From Poseidonibacter parvus (GTDB lineage: Bacteria; Campylobacterota; Campylobacteria; Campylobacterales; Arcobacteraceae): DNA of 64,000 bases. Where the stretch lies: NCBI RefSeq assembly GCF_001956695.1, contig NZ_CP019070.1, forward strand, positions 1,178,001-1,242,000. Direction: 5' to 3'. The notes below the pieces were generated by a model. It saw nothing but the letters and a program-made list of their open reading frames with translations, searched no databases and was not told the origin of the DNA. Positions 36,652 through 44,486 of the stretch are shown one piece after another. Both the position numbers and the translations under genes were made by a program. Position 1 is the first letter of the stretch, and each line of letters begins with the position of its first letter.

Positions 36652-37308
36652 TTAGTTTTTTAAATTATGTATAGTTTTTTCCATATCTTTTGATTTTGTA
36701 ATAGCAGAAATTATTGCAAGACCATTACAACCACATTCCAAAATATTCTTTGCATGTGCTTCTTGTATTCCTCCAATTGCAACTAAAGGCTTTTTGATAT
36801 TTTGTTTTCTAATATCTTTGATTAAATCTAGTCCAACACTTGGTTTTGCATCGCTTTTAGAGTTTGTTTTATATATAGGTCCTACTCCAAAATAATCAAT
36901 ACCTTCAATATCTTTAGCCTGAAGTGCTTGTTCTAAATTATTTATAGAAAGTCCTAGTAAAAGTTTTCCTTGTATTTGTTTTACAACTTCACATACCTCT
37001 TTGTCATCTTGACCTATGTGAATACCGTCAGCTTTTAATTTTAAAGCTAGGTCTATATTATCATTTATAAAAAAAGGTACATTATATCTTTTACAAAGAG
37101 TTTGAGCTTTTTTAGCTAGTTCAAAAATCTCTCTTTCATTTTGTAAACAGTTTTTACCTTTTTCTCTAAATTGAAAACAAGTAATACCATTCTTTAAAGC
37201 TTCTTCTAAAATATAAAGTAAATTTTCTTGTGCAGAATTTTCTAAGTGAAGACAATCCTGTGTTCCTGCTATAAAATAAACGCCAAGCATTTCTTTAACA
37301 TTAAACAT
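36652..37308 (-). CDS. thiE: Thiamine-phosphate synthase
   Basis: ThiE joins HMP-pyrophosphate and HET-phosphate (thiazole) to thiamine phosphate. The 218-residue sequence shows the TIM-barrel landmarks FQFREKG, FFINDNIDLALKLKADGIHIGQDD, LLGLSINNLEQA, FGVGPIYKTNSKSDA and VAIGGI. It overlaps thiD by eight bases and continues the riboswitch-controlled minus-strand operon. Confidence 0.95.
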   Translation of the reverse strand: MFNVKEMLGVYFIAGTQDCLHLENSAQENLLYILEEALKNGITCFQFREKGKNCLQNEREIFELAKKAQTLCKRYNVPFFINDNIDLALKLKADGIHIGQDDKEVCEVVKQIQGKLLLGLSINNLEQALQAKDIEGIDYFGVGPIYKTNSKSDAKPSVGLDLIKDIRKQNIKKPLVAIGGIQEAHAKNILECGCNGLAIISAITKSKDMEKTIHNLKN

Positions 37309-38119
37309 TTTTATCCTTTAAAGAGTATGCCCAATGATTTGTAGGTCCATGTCCTGAGCCTATATTTAAAGGATTACTAATAGCTGCACTTATAAAATCT
37401 TTTGCTAAGACTATACTTTCTTTAATACTATTTCCCTTTGCAAGTTGTGCTGTTATACAAGCACTAAAAGTACAACCCGTACCATGTGTTTGAACTGTAT
37501 CAAATCTTACAGCGCTTAGCGTAAACTCTTCATCTTGCGTAAATACCCAATCTTCACAAATTTCACTTGTGCTATTATCTGTATGTCCACCTTTTATGAT
37601 TACTATTTTTGCTCCCATTTCTTGAAGTTTTAAAGCGGCTTTTCTTGCACTTTGTTTGTCGTTTATATCAATATTTGTTAAGGCTTTTGCTTCAGGTAAA
37701 TTTGGAGTTATTATGTCACAAAGAGGAATCAACTCTTCTTTTAAAGCTTTTGTTGCATTTTCTTGTAAAAGTGCAACTCCACCTTTTGATATCATCACTG
37801 GGTCTAATACAAAATATCCAAAGTCATACTTCTTAATACAGTTTGCAACACAAGTTATAACTTCTTGACTTCCTAGCATTCCTACTTTAAAAGCTTTAAT
37901 ATCAAAATCATCAGCAATTGCTTTTAGTTGGGATTGTATAGTTTCTAAAGGAATTTGATGAATATCAAATACACCTGTTGTATTTTGAGCTGTTATTGCT
38001 GTAATTGCAGTTGTTCCAAAAACACCTCTTTCTTGAAAGGTTTTTAAATCTGCTTGAATTCCAGCACCACCACCACTATCTGAACCTGCTATACTTAAAG
38101 CTTGTGCTACTTTACTCAT
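37301..38119 (-). CDS. thiD: Hydroxymethylpyrimidine/phosphomethylpyrimidine kinase
   Basis: ThiD phosphorylates HMP twice to HMP-PP. The 272-residue ribokinase-fold enzyme has SIAGSDSGGGAGIQADLKTF at the N-terminus, AITAQNTTGV, the substrate loop LDPVMISKGG and the catalytic anion-hole motif HGTGCTFSACI. It overlaps thiE and lies 29 bases after thiM. Together with ThiM and TenA it supports salvage of thiamine pieces rather than full synthesis. Confidence 0.95.
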   Translation of the reverse strand: MSKVAQALSIAGSDSGGGAGIQADLKTFQERGVFGTTAITAITAQNTTGVFDIHQIPLETIQSQLKAIADDFDIKAFKVGMLGSQEVITCVANCIKKYDFGYFVLDPVMISKGGVALLQENATKALKEELIPLCDIITPNLPEAKALTNIDINDKQSARKAALKLQEMGAKIVIIKGGHTDNSTSEICEDWVFTQDEEFTLSAVRFDTVQTHGTGCTFSACITAQLAKGNSIKESIVLAKDFISAAISNPLNIGSGHGPTNHWAYSLKDKNV

Positions 38120-38148
38120 GTTTTTTCCTCTTATTTAAATTATTACAA

Positions 38149-38943
38149 TTATTCAAAACTTATTTTTGCGTATTTTTCTACTGTGGTATCATCTAATTTT
38201 GCTAGACTATCAAGTAAGGCTATATAAAACTGTCCTGTTTGATTATCATTTAGTTGTTCTTTTACAATTTGTCCTGCAATTGCGTAAGAAGTACAAGCAC
38301 TTACAGTTAGTTCAAAACTATTTTCTCCAAGTGTTAAAAATGCTCCACAAACTGCACTTAAAAGACATCCTGAACCTGTGATTTTTGGGAATAGTGTTGT
38401 TCCATTATCTATTTTTGCTACTTTAAGTCCATCACTTATATAATCAATCTCTCCACTAATTGAGACAATACAATCATATTTTAAAGCTACATCTTTTGCT
38501 ATTTGTGAAAAGTTGGCTTCTCCACTTCCTGCATCAACGCCTTTTGCCTTCCAATTAACTTGGGCAAGATGTGCTATTTCTCCTGCATTTCCTCTTATTA
38601 AATCAAACTTTATTTCTTTTAATAAAGTCTGTACAGTTTGTTTTCTAAAAGAAGTAGCTCCTACACCAACTGGGTCTAAGACTACTGGTATATTGTTTTT
38701 ATTTGCACTTTTCCCTGCTTTTATCATAGACTTTACTTGCTCTGATGTAAGTGTTCCTATGTTTATAACTAAAGCTTGACAAATAGCAGGTAGTTCGTCC
38801 ATTTCTTCAATTGCATTTGACATAATAGGTGAACAACCCATACTTAATAAACCATTTGCTACATAATTTGCTACAACTATATTTGTAATATTATGTATTA
38901 AAGGACTATTTTGTCTTAATCTTTTTATATTATCTGTTTGCAT
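38149..38943 (-). CDS. thiM: Hydroxyethylthiazole kinase
   Basis: ThiM phosphorylates salvaged thiazole (HET). The 264-residue protein contains SPLIHNITNIVVANYVANGL, GCSPIMSNAIEEM, LDPVGVGATSFR, IRGNAGEIAHLA and the catalytic ITGSGCLLSAVCGAF. Length and motifs are normal. It lies between the ThiY-like gene and thiD in the same operon. Confidence 0.95.
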   Translation of the reverse strand: MQTDNIKRLRQNSPLIHNITNIVVANYVANGLLSMGCSPIMSNAIEEMDELPAICQALVINIGTLTSEQVKSMIKAGKSANKNNIPVVLDPVGVGATSFRKQTVQTLLKEIKFDLIRGNAGEIAHLAQVNWKAKGVDAGSGEANFSQIAKDVALKYDCIVSISGEIDYISDGLKVAKIDNGTTLFPKITGSGCLLSAVCGAFLTLGENSFELTVSACTSYAIAGQIVKEQLNDNQTGQFYIALLDSLAKLDDTTVEKYAKISFE

Positions 38944-38953
38944 TATTTAGCCT

Positions 38954-39901
38954 TTATTTTAATAACTCTTTTGCGTAATCATCTAAGTTTGGAATAGTTT
39001 TAATAAGCTTGTTTTCTTTCATAAATGTAGCCATTTTTTTATATACAACTTTATCGAAAACAGCTGGATTTTGTGCTAAATATGGTATTGTATCATTCCA
39101 TGCAAGAGTATTTAATTTATTATTTAACTCTTTTGGTTTATAACTTACAAATGATTCCCAAGATTTTTTAGGATTTTCTTTTAAGTATTTTGTAGCTTCT
39201 TGTAAAGCTTTTACAAAGTTTTTATATTTTTCTTGCGACACAGTTTCTTTATTTGCTACAACTACAAGCTCATCATATTTTGGAACACCATAATTTTCAG
39301 GGAAAAATGCTACTCCTTCTTCTTTTTCTATTTTTAATTGATTTAATTCAAAGTTTCTAAAAGCACCTATTACTGCATCAACTTGTTTACTCATTAAAGA
39401 TGGAGATAAAGACCAGTTTACATTTATAAGTTCAACATCTTTTGCTGATAAATTTACAGATTTTAACATAGAATCTAAAAGTGCTGTTTCAAATCCACTT
39501 ACAGAGTATCCTACTTTCTTACCTTTTAAATCTTCTATGTTTTTTATACCACTGTCTTTTAATACAACTAAGCTATTAAGAGGTGAGTTTACAAGAGTAG
39601 CAATTCTAACTAATGGTAAACCTTGTGCTACTTGCATTTGTAGTTGTGGTTGGTAATCAACTGCTAAATCAGCTTTTTTTGCAGCTACAAGTTTTGGTGG
39701 CATTGATGGATCAGCTGGTTCAATAATTTCTACTTCTAAATTATTCTTTTCAAAAAAACCTTCTTGTTGTGCAATTATAATAGCTGCATGGTCAGGATTT
39801 ACAAACCAGTCTAAAAGCAAACTTACTTTTTCTTTGTCTGCAAATGCACTTGAACTTAATAGTAATAAACCTAGTGTTATTTTTGATATTATTTTTTTCA
39901 T
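38954..39901 (-). CDS. thiY: ThiY-like (NMT1/THI5 family) periplasmic binding protein
   Basis: The protein binds a pyrimidine thiamine precursor for the ThiXYZ-type transporter, judged from family and context. I place the start at the ATG at 39901, which has an AAGGAAA ribosome site and gives a signal peptide (KITLGLLLLSSSAFA). The open frame extends upstream to 39958. The mature part begins VSLLLDWFVNPDHAAIIIAQ, typical of NMT1 proteins, followed by KADLAVDYQPQ and GYSVSGFETALLD. It is 315 residues from this start. The matching permease and ATPase lie upstream at 40804-42278. Confidence 0.88.
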   Translation of the reverse strand: MKKIISKITLGLLLLSSSAFADKEKVSLLLDWFVNPDHAAIIIAQQEGFFEKNNLEVEIIEPADPSMPPKLVAAKKADLAVDYQPQLQMQVAQGLPLVRIATLVNSPLNSLVVLKDSGIKNIEDLKGKKVGYSVSGFETALLDSMLKSVNLSAKDVELINVNWSLSPSLMSKQVDAVIGAFRNFELNQLKIEKEEGVAFFPENYGVPKYDELVVVANKETVSQEKYKNFVKALQEATKYLKENPKKSWESFVSYKPKELNNKLNTLAWNDTIPYLAQNPAVFDKVVYKKMATFMKENKLIKTIPNLDDYAKELLK

Positions 39902-39930
39902 TTTATTTAATTTCCTTATGTTTTTTATAT

Positions 39931-40584
39931 TTATGATAGGTCTAAACCCATTTGCCAAAATGATATTTCCATTCTTGTTGCTGTTGTAAAAATATCTTCT
40001 ATTTTTTCCATTTGTTTTTGTGATAAATCTTCACACAGTTTTTCAAAAAAACTTGTTGCTTCTTTTGCTGCTTCTTGATACTCTTTTGAAGAGTACATAT
40101 CTATCCAAGATTGATATGGATTATTTTGCACACTTAGATTGTTAGAAGTTATATAATCAGCTACTTTTGCATAACCTACAAAACAAGGTATTAAACCTGC
40201 ATAAAGTTGTGTTAAATCTCCATTTAATCCACAATCTAGTACAAACCTTGTGTAAGCTATACAAGCCGTTGATTCTTTTTGTTCATAAATTGATTTTTCA
40301 TCAATTCCAAACTCCTTACAATAACTTATATGAAGTTGTATCTCATCTAGTATTGAATTTAAAGCTTGTCTTGAGAATTCCATTTGTTCAAAAGTATCAC
40401 TTTTATACATAGCAAGTGCAAAAGCACGGCTATAATGAAATAAATAAATATAATCTTGCATTAAATAGTGTTGAAAGTTTTTAAGCTCTAATGTTCCAGA
40501 AGCTAATTTTTGAACAAATTCATGTTTAATATAATCATCCCAATAGGGTTGAGATTTCTTGATAAGATTTTGTGTAATAGTCAT
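39931..40584 (-). CDS. tenA: TenA-family thiaminase II
   Basis: TenA hydrolyses aminopyrimidine breakdown products of thiamine so that HMP can be reused. The 217-residue helical protein starts QNLIKKSQPYWDDYIKHEFV, has the nucleophile Cys region GLIPCFVGYAKVAD and the late catalytic Glu in RMEISFWQMG. It is the first gene after the TPP riboswitch, with ribosome site AAGGAG seven bases before the ATG. Confidence 0.92.
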   Translation of the reverse strand: MTITQNLIKKSQPYWDDYIKHEFVQKLASGTLELKNFQHYLMQDYIYLFHYSRAFALAMYKSDTFEQMEFSRQALNSILDEIQLHISYCKEFGIDEKSIYEQKESTACIAYTRFVLDCGLNGDLTQLYAGLIPCFVGYAKVADYITSNNLSVQNNPYQSWIDMYSSKEYQEAAKEATSFFEKLCEDLSQKQMEKIEDIFTTATRMEISFWQMGLDLS

Positions 40585-40586
40585 AA

Positions 40587-40618
40587 TTCTCCTTATAAGT
40601 GTTTATAAATAAGAAGAA
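40587..40618 (-). promoter_or_regulatory. tenA: Possible Shine-Dalgarno sequestering hairpin before tenA
   Basis: TTCTTCTTA (minus strand, 40618-40610) can pair with TAAGGAGAA (40595-40587), which contains the tenA ribosome site. The nine pairs include one G-U. This could be a translational expression platform of the TPP riboswitch. The pairing is short and not tested. Confidence 0.4.
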
Positions 40619-40680
40619 GAGTTTATCTTTAAAAAAAGATAAAAAAATTGAAGTATAAAAATACATTTGTAAAAAACAAA

Positions 40681-40758
40681 TCCCTACGTTAGCATTACCT
40701 AAATCAGGTTCAAAGGTCGAAGTTTTAAACTCCCTCTCAGCCTATTTATAAGCTCCCT
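40681..40758 (-). ncRNA. TPP riboswitch (THI element)
   Basis: The minus strand contains the hallmark THI-box segments in order: AGGGAGC at the 5' end, GGCTGAGAGGGAG, GACCTTTGAACCTGATTT, and GGTAATGCTAACGTAGGGA at the 3' end. These form the P1, pyrimidine-sensor and pyrophosphate-sensor helices of the TPP aptamer. It lies 97 bases before tenA and should repress the salvage operon when thiamine pyrophosphate is abundant. The upstream permease and ATPase genes are not under it. Confidence 0.95.
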
Positions 40759-40773
40759 ATGTATTAAAGCAAA

Positions 40774-40802
40774 ATCTTATCACAAAAAAAACCTTAAGTC
40801 AA
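40774..40802 (-). promoter_or_regulatory. Sigma70-type promoter for the TPP riboswitch operon
   Basis: On the minus strand TTGACT (40802-40797) and TAAGAT (40779-40774) are spaced by exactly 17 bases, with a TG one base before the -10 (extended -10). Transcription would start near 40767, just before the aptamer. It lies at the end of the permease gene, so tenA onward can be transcribed separately from the ABC genes. Confidence 0.7.
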
Positions 40803-40803
40803 T

Positions 40804-41550
40804 TTAATGTAAATGACTAGCCCATGGAATAAATTTCTTTGTAAGATAATCTGTTAGAAAATAGATACTTAAAGTAAGTATTATTAATATAAAAAGTGCA
40901 GAAAACATTAAATCAATTTGCATTCGTGCATTTGCATGTAACATTAAATATCCAAGTCCTTTAGATGAACCAACCCATTCGCCAATAACCGCTCCAATAG
41001 GTGCTATACAAACTGCTATTTTAAGCCCTGAAGCTAATGAGGGTAAACTAGCTTTAAATCGTACTTTAAACAAAGTTTGTAAAGGTGTTAGCTTATATGT
41101 ATGAGCTAAGTCAAGCCACTGTTTTGGTGTGTTTTTAAGTCCATCATAACAAGCACTTGTAATTGGAAAATATATAATAATAACTGTCATAACTATTTTT
41201 GAAGCTAAGCCATAACCAAACCATAAAACTAAAAGTGGAGCTATTGCAAATACAGGAATAGCTTGAGAAATTACAAGTATTGGAAGTAAGTATTTTTCAA
41301 TTTTTTTAAAGTATAGTAGGGCAAAAGCAGAGCTTAGACCAAAGAAACATCCAAGGATTATTCCTAGTATTATTTCTAAAAGTGTAGTTTGTGTATGTTC
41401 TAAAAGTAAGTCATATTGATTTATTAATTGTAAAAATACATCTTTTGGTTGCGGTAACATATAATGAGGTAAATCAAAAATTATAATAAGAGCTTGCCAA
41501 AGTCCTAATAAAAAAATAGTAGGAAGTAATATTTTAAAAAGCTTTTTCAT
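40804..41550 (-). CDS. thiX: ABC transporter permease, ThiX-like
   Basis: The 248-residue BPD_transp_1-type permease has about six helices and the ATPase-coupling loop (EAA motif) around LAHTYKLTPLQTLFKVRFKASLPSL. It belongs to the SsuC/TauC/ThiX group. Its start overlaps the ATPase gene. Both lie just before the thiamine salvage genes that include the NMT1-type binding protein, so pyrimidine-precursor uptake is the likely job. It ends 46 bases before the riboswitch. Confidence 0.87.
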   Translation of the reverse strand: MKKLFKILLPTIFLLGLWQALIIIFDLPHYMLPQPKDVFLQLINQYDLLLEHTQTTLLEIILGIILGCFFGLSSAFALLYFKKIEKYLLPILVISQAIPVFAIAPLLVLWFGYGLASKIVMTVIIIYFPITSACYDGLKNTPKQWLDLAHTYKLTPLQTLFKVRFKASLPSLASGLKIAVCIAPIGAVIGEWVGSSKGLGYLMLHANARMQIDLMFSALFILIILTLSIYFLTDYLTKKFIPWASHLH

Positions 41551-42278
41551 AGATTACTTTCTTTTAATTTTGAGATTAACTCTTCTTGTAAATTCCAGAG
41601 CTTTTCATTTGAAAGTTGATGAGGTAAATTACCTTCTAAACTTGCCACTTCTTTTATGCTTACTGGTTGATTTTCTAAAATATAAATATGATTTGCTAGT
41701 TTTATTGCTTCTTGTGGATCGTGTGTTACTAATACAACGGTTTTATCTTTTAATAAATCGCAAGTTAAATCTTGAAGTTGTATTTTTGTAATTGCATCTA
41801 AAGCTGAAAAGGGTTCATCCATTAAAATTAGATTTGAATCTTGCATAAGTGTTCTAGCTAAGGCTACTCTTTGTTTTTGTCCACCTGAAAGTTCATAAGT
41901 TTTTTTATCTAAATGTTTAGACATATTTACTTGGTCCAAAATCTCTTTTGCTTTTTGTAGAGTCTTTTTTGTTTTACATCCTTTTAAATGATAAAAAAGT
42001 TGTACATTATCTAAAATACTAAGCCATGGATAAAGTGAATTTTCTTGACTAAGCCAAGCTATATTTGTATTTTCTTTAAGTGTAATTTCTCCACTTGTTA
42101 TAGTTTCTCTTTCAAGATTTGCAATACATCTAAGAAGTGTTGATTTTCCAACTCCTGAACTTCCTAATAAAGCTGTATTTTTATTTTCTAATATATTAAA
42201 GTTAAGATTTTTAAATAGAGATTTACCTTTGAAATCAAGGTTTAGGTTTTGTATTTGGGCTATGAAATTATTATTCAT
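41547..42278 (-). CDS. thiZ: ABC transporter ATPase, ThiZ-like
   Basis: The 243-residue ATPase has Walker A GSSGVGKST, signature LSGGQKQRVALARTL, Walker B LILMDEPFSALD and a switch His (VLVTHDP). It matches the SsuB/TauB/ThiZ group. The stop overlaps the permease start (ATGA). It powers import with the ThiX-like permease and ThiY-like protein. This two-gene unit sits upstream of the riboswitch and probably has its own promoter. Confidence 0.88.
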   Translation of the reverse strand: MNNNFIAQIQNLNLDFKGKSLFKNLNFNILENKNTALLGSSGVGKSTLLRCIANLERETITSGEITLKENTNIAWLSQENSLYPWLSILDNVQLFYHLKGCKTKKTLQKAKEILDQVNMSKHLDKKTYELSGGQKQRVALARTLMQDSNLILMDEPFSALDAITKIQLQDLTCDLLKDKTVVLVTHDPQEAIKLANHIYILENQPVSIKEVASLEGNLPHQLSNEKLWNLQEELISKLKESNL

Positions 42279-42311
42279 GGTTTTATTTTTTATAAATAAA
42301 GAGGATAATTT

Positions 42312-42638
42312 TTAATTATCTTCTTCATTTGTTTCAGTAGTTTCATCACTTACAACTTTAGGCTCTCTAATACCAGCAACGCTTAAAATTTCCATATATA
42401 AAGTTTCACATTTTTCATTTGAAGCTTCATCTATATTTTTTGTAATATCAATAAAATCAATTACTTTTGGTTCTTCTTCATTTTTTCCAAATTTACAGTT
42501 AAATTTCCAAAAATCAACACCTTCAGGTCTTGGCTTATTTTTTTCTCTTTTAATGTATTTTCTAATTTCATGTTTGATAGCTTCTATTTGTCTATCTGGG
42601 TGTTTGTTTTCAACGTTTAATTTGAATGTTTTCTTCAT
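42312..42638 (-). CDS. DUF6172 family protein
   Basis: The 108-residue soluble protein starts MKKTFKLNVENKHPDRQIEA and continues IKHEIRKYIKREKNKPRPEG, VDFWKFNCKFG and a conserved C-terminal region before an acidic tail. This matches the DUF6172 pattern I recall. The function is unknown. It lies 33 bases upstream of the ABC ATPase gene, but a shared transcript is uncertain. Confidence 0.72.
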   Translation of the reverse strand: MKKTFKLNVENKHPDRQIEAIKHEIRKYIKREKNKPRPEGVDFWKFNCKFGKNEEEPKVIDFIDITKNIDEASNEKCETLYMEILSVAGIREPKVVSDETTETNEEDN

Positions 42639-42669
42639 TTCTTTCCTTTTGGCGCATTATATCTGAACA

Positions 42670-42774
42670 TTAGTTGATATCACATTTTCCAAATCTGCAT
42701 TTTAAAAATTTATATAACATGTATACAAAATATATTAAAATTGCTATTTCAAATATTTGGTAAATTATTTCCAT
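42670..42774 (-). CDS. Small membrane peptide (34 residues)
   Basis: A short frame on the minus strand begins at ATG 42774 and ends with TAA at 42670-42672. The peptide has one hydrophobic helix (IFEIAILIYFVYMLY) followed by KFLKCRFGKCDIN, a basic tail with two Cys residues. A GGGA ribosome site overlaps the stop of the upstream 87-residue gene, 11 bases away, suggesting co-translation. No homologue is recalled, so it is a prediction from reading frame, spacing and composition. Confidence 0.5.
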   Translation of the reverse strand: MEIIYQIFEIAILIYFVYMLYKFLKCRFGKCDIN

Positions 42775-42785
42775 TTAAATATTCC

Positions 42786-43049
42786 CTAATGCTCATGATC
42801 TTCTAGATTTTGTGAAATATAATCATAAATTCTTTGATATTCACTATCTTCTGTTTTATCTTCTTCAATAACTGCTAGTACATTTTGAAGTTCTACTAAA
42901 AGTGATTCCATTTCTGTTACAGCAAGTTCGTCATCTTCACTTTGTTTACCTTCAGCTAAAAGTATATGCAAATCATCAAGATATGCTTCTACTTCTGGAA
43001 TCATTCCATTTTCTACTAAATCTTTTAGTTTGTCTTTTATTTCTGACAT
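42786..43049 (-). CDS. Small acidic helical protein (paralogue of 63346-63600)
   Basis: This 87-residue acidic protein is predicted all-helical, starting MSEIKDKLKDLVENGMIPEV with EAYLDDLHILLAEGKQSEDD next. A related protein is encoded at 63346-63600 (MSKIQELEKLLKEDVLPEV, then ELLDIAEGKKS). The shared order PEVE..(L/I)D(D/E)L..AEGK(Q/K)S..ME suggests one paralogous family. No known domain or function. It is followed closely by the small membrane peptide gene. Confidence 0.7.
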   Translation of the reverse strand: MSEIKDKLKDLVENGMIPEVEAYLDDLHILLAEGKQSEDDELAVTEMESLLVELQNVLAVIEEDKTEDSEYQRIYDYISQNLEDHEH

Positions 43050-43114
43050 TTATTATCCTTAAGTTAAAATGTAATTATATAGTGAAAAATATTGGTTTAG
43101 CTTAGATACAATAA

Positions 43115-43753
43115 ATGATGAAAAAGTTATTACTTATTTTAACAATATTTTTAAACTTAGAAGCTATAGAAATAATAAAAAAACCAATTGTTTTTGATAA
43201 AATGAGAATGGATTTAACAAAAGATTATATAAAGAATCATTATGGTTTAAGTGTTGATAATATTAATATTATTCCGAAAATGATTGTAATTCATCATACG
43301 GCTGTAAATAGTCTAAAGAGATCTTTTCACAGATTTAATCCTTCAAGATTATTAATTGATAGAAAAGATATAGCAAAGGCTTCATTACTTAATGTATCTG
43401 CACATTTTCTAGTTGCTAGAGATGGTACTATTTATTCACTTATGAATGAAACTCACATGGCTAGACATGTTATTGGTTTAAATTATTCAAGTATAGGAAT
43501 TGAAAATGTTGGAGGCCAAAAAAAGAGTGATACTTTAACAAAAGAACAGTTAGAAGCTAATATTAAGTTAGTAAATTATTTAAAGAAAAAATATAAAACA
43601 ATTGAGTACTTAATCGCACATAGTGAATATCTAAAATTTAAGACTCATGAATTATGGTTAGAAAAAGACAATAGTTATAAAACTATTAAAAGTGACCCTC
43701 ATAAAAAGTTTATGAAAGCATTGAGAAAAGAAATAAAAGGATTAAAAAACTAA
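43115..43753 (+). CDS. N-acetylmuramoyl-L-alanine amidase (Amidase_2 family)
   Basis: The 212-residue protein has a short signal peptide (KKLLLILTIFLNLEA) and an Amidase_2/PGRP-type domain: MIVIHHTAVNS (first zinc His), AHFLVARDGTIYSLM, SIGIENVGG, IAHSEYLKF and the last ligands in KSDPHKKF. It would cleave between MurNAc and the stem peptide in the periplasm during wall turnover. It is monocistronic. The start could be either of two adjacent ATGs (43115 or 43118). Confidence 0.85.
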   Translation: MMKKLLLILTIFLNLEAIEIIKKPIVFDKMRMDLTKDYIKNHYGLSVDNINIIPKMIVIHHTAVNSLKRSFHRFNPSRLLIDRKDIAKASLLNVSAHFLVARDGTIYSLMNETHMARHVIGLNYSSIGIENVGGQKKSDTLTKEQLEANIKLVNYLKKKYKTIEYLIAHSEYLKFKTHELWLEKDNSYKTIKSDPHKKFMKALRKEIKGLKN

Positions 43754-43805
43754 AGTTCGCGTTTTAGATTTTTATCTCAACTTTTATTCTCTTTCATATT
43801 ATATA

Positions 43806-44291
43806 CTAAATAAGTTTAGTTTTACTAATAATAACTCCATCATTATCCGCATAAAGGTAATCTCCTTTATTAAAAGTCAAACCTTCAAAGCATATTTCTT
43901 CACCTCTTGATGAAGATGTTTTTTCAAAATTTCTTAAAGGACAAGTTCCAATTGCAAATAATCCTACATTAATATTTTTAGTTTCATCTGTATCTCTTAC
44001 ATAACCATTTAAGATTATTGCTTGCCAATTGTTTTTAGCTGCAAATGCCATTAATCTATCACCTACAACTCCAAAAAATTCTTGTGCATTATCTACAACT
44101 ACAATTTTTCCTTCTCCATCTTCATCTCTTAGCATTTCTAGTAAACGCCAATTACTTTTATCTAGTTTTATTGTTTCAATTTGTCCATAAAATCTTTTTA
44201 AACCACCATAATTTATAAATTTTGTTGGTAGTACTTTTATCTCTTTATCTTGATTTTCATCACATAAATCTGCTGTATGTATATTTTTCAT
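43806..44291 (-). CDS. rraA: RraA family protein
   Basis: The 161-residue protein has the RraA fold motifs TADLCDENQD, GKIVVVDNAQEFFGVVGDRLM, AIILNGYVRDTDE and ADNDGVIIS. RraA proteins bind RNase E in enterobacteria. The retained GDR...RD pair is also found in HMG/CHA aldolases of this superfamily, so the true role here, where RNase E may be absent, is open. It is a single-gene unit with a small palindrome in its leader. Confidence 0.85.
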   Translation of the reverse strand: MKNIHTADLCDENQDKEIKVLPTKFINYGGLKRFYGQIETIKLDKSNWRLLEMLRDEDGEGKIVVVDNAQEFFGVVGDRLMAFAAKNNWQAIILNGYVRDTDETKNINVGLFAIGTCPLRNFEKTSSSRGEEICFEGLTFNKGDYLYADNDGVIISKTKLI

Positions 44292-44310
44292 TTCTTTTCC
44301 TCTTCCTTTA

Positions 44311-44331
44311 TCTCAAATTATGAATTTGAGA
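44311..44331 (-). repeat. Small palindrome in rraA leader
   Basis: TCTCAAAT (44311-44318) and ATTTGAGA (44324-44331) form a perfect 8-base repeat with a five-base spacer, 20 bases upstream of the rraA ATG. It may be an operator or a leader hairpin. There is no further evidence. Confidence 0.35.
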
Positions 44332-44486
44332 TTTATATAGTAGTGAAAATAAATGTAAAAAAAATGTATAAATTAAATGAATATTAAAATTTATAATTAA
44401 TCTAAATAAATAAGCTAATAAAAATAATATTTAAAACTAACTAACTATAAAGCTATTATATAATTCGTAAAAAATAAAGAATTTAT

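Noticed and set aside
38954-39958. Longer start of the ThiY-like protein at 39958
   Set aside because: The extra 19 residues precede a normal signal peptide and overlap tenA; the ATG at 39901 has an AAGGAAA site at proper distance.
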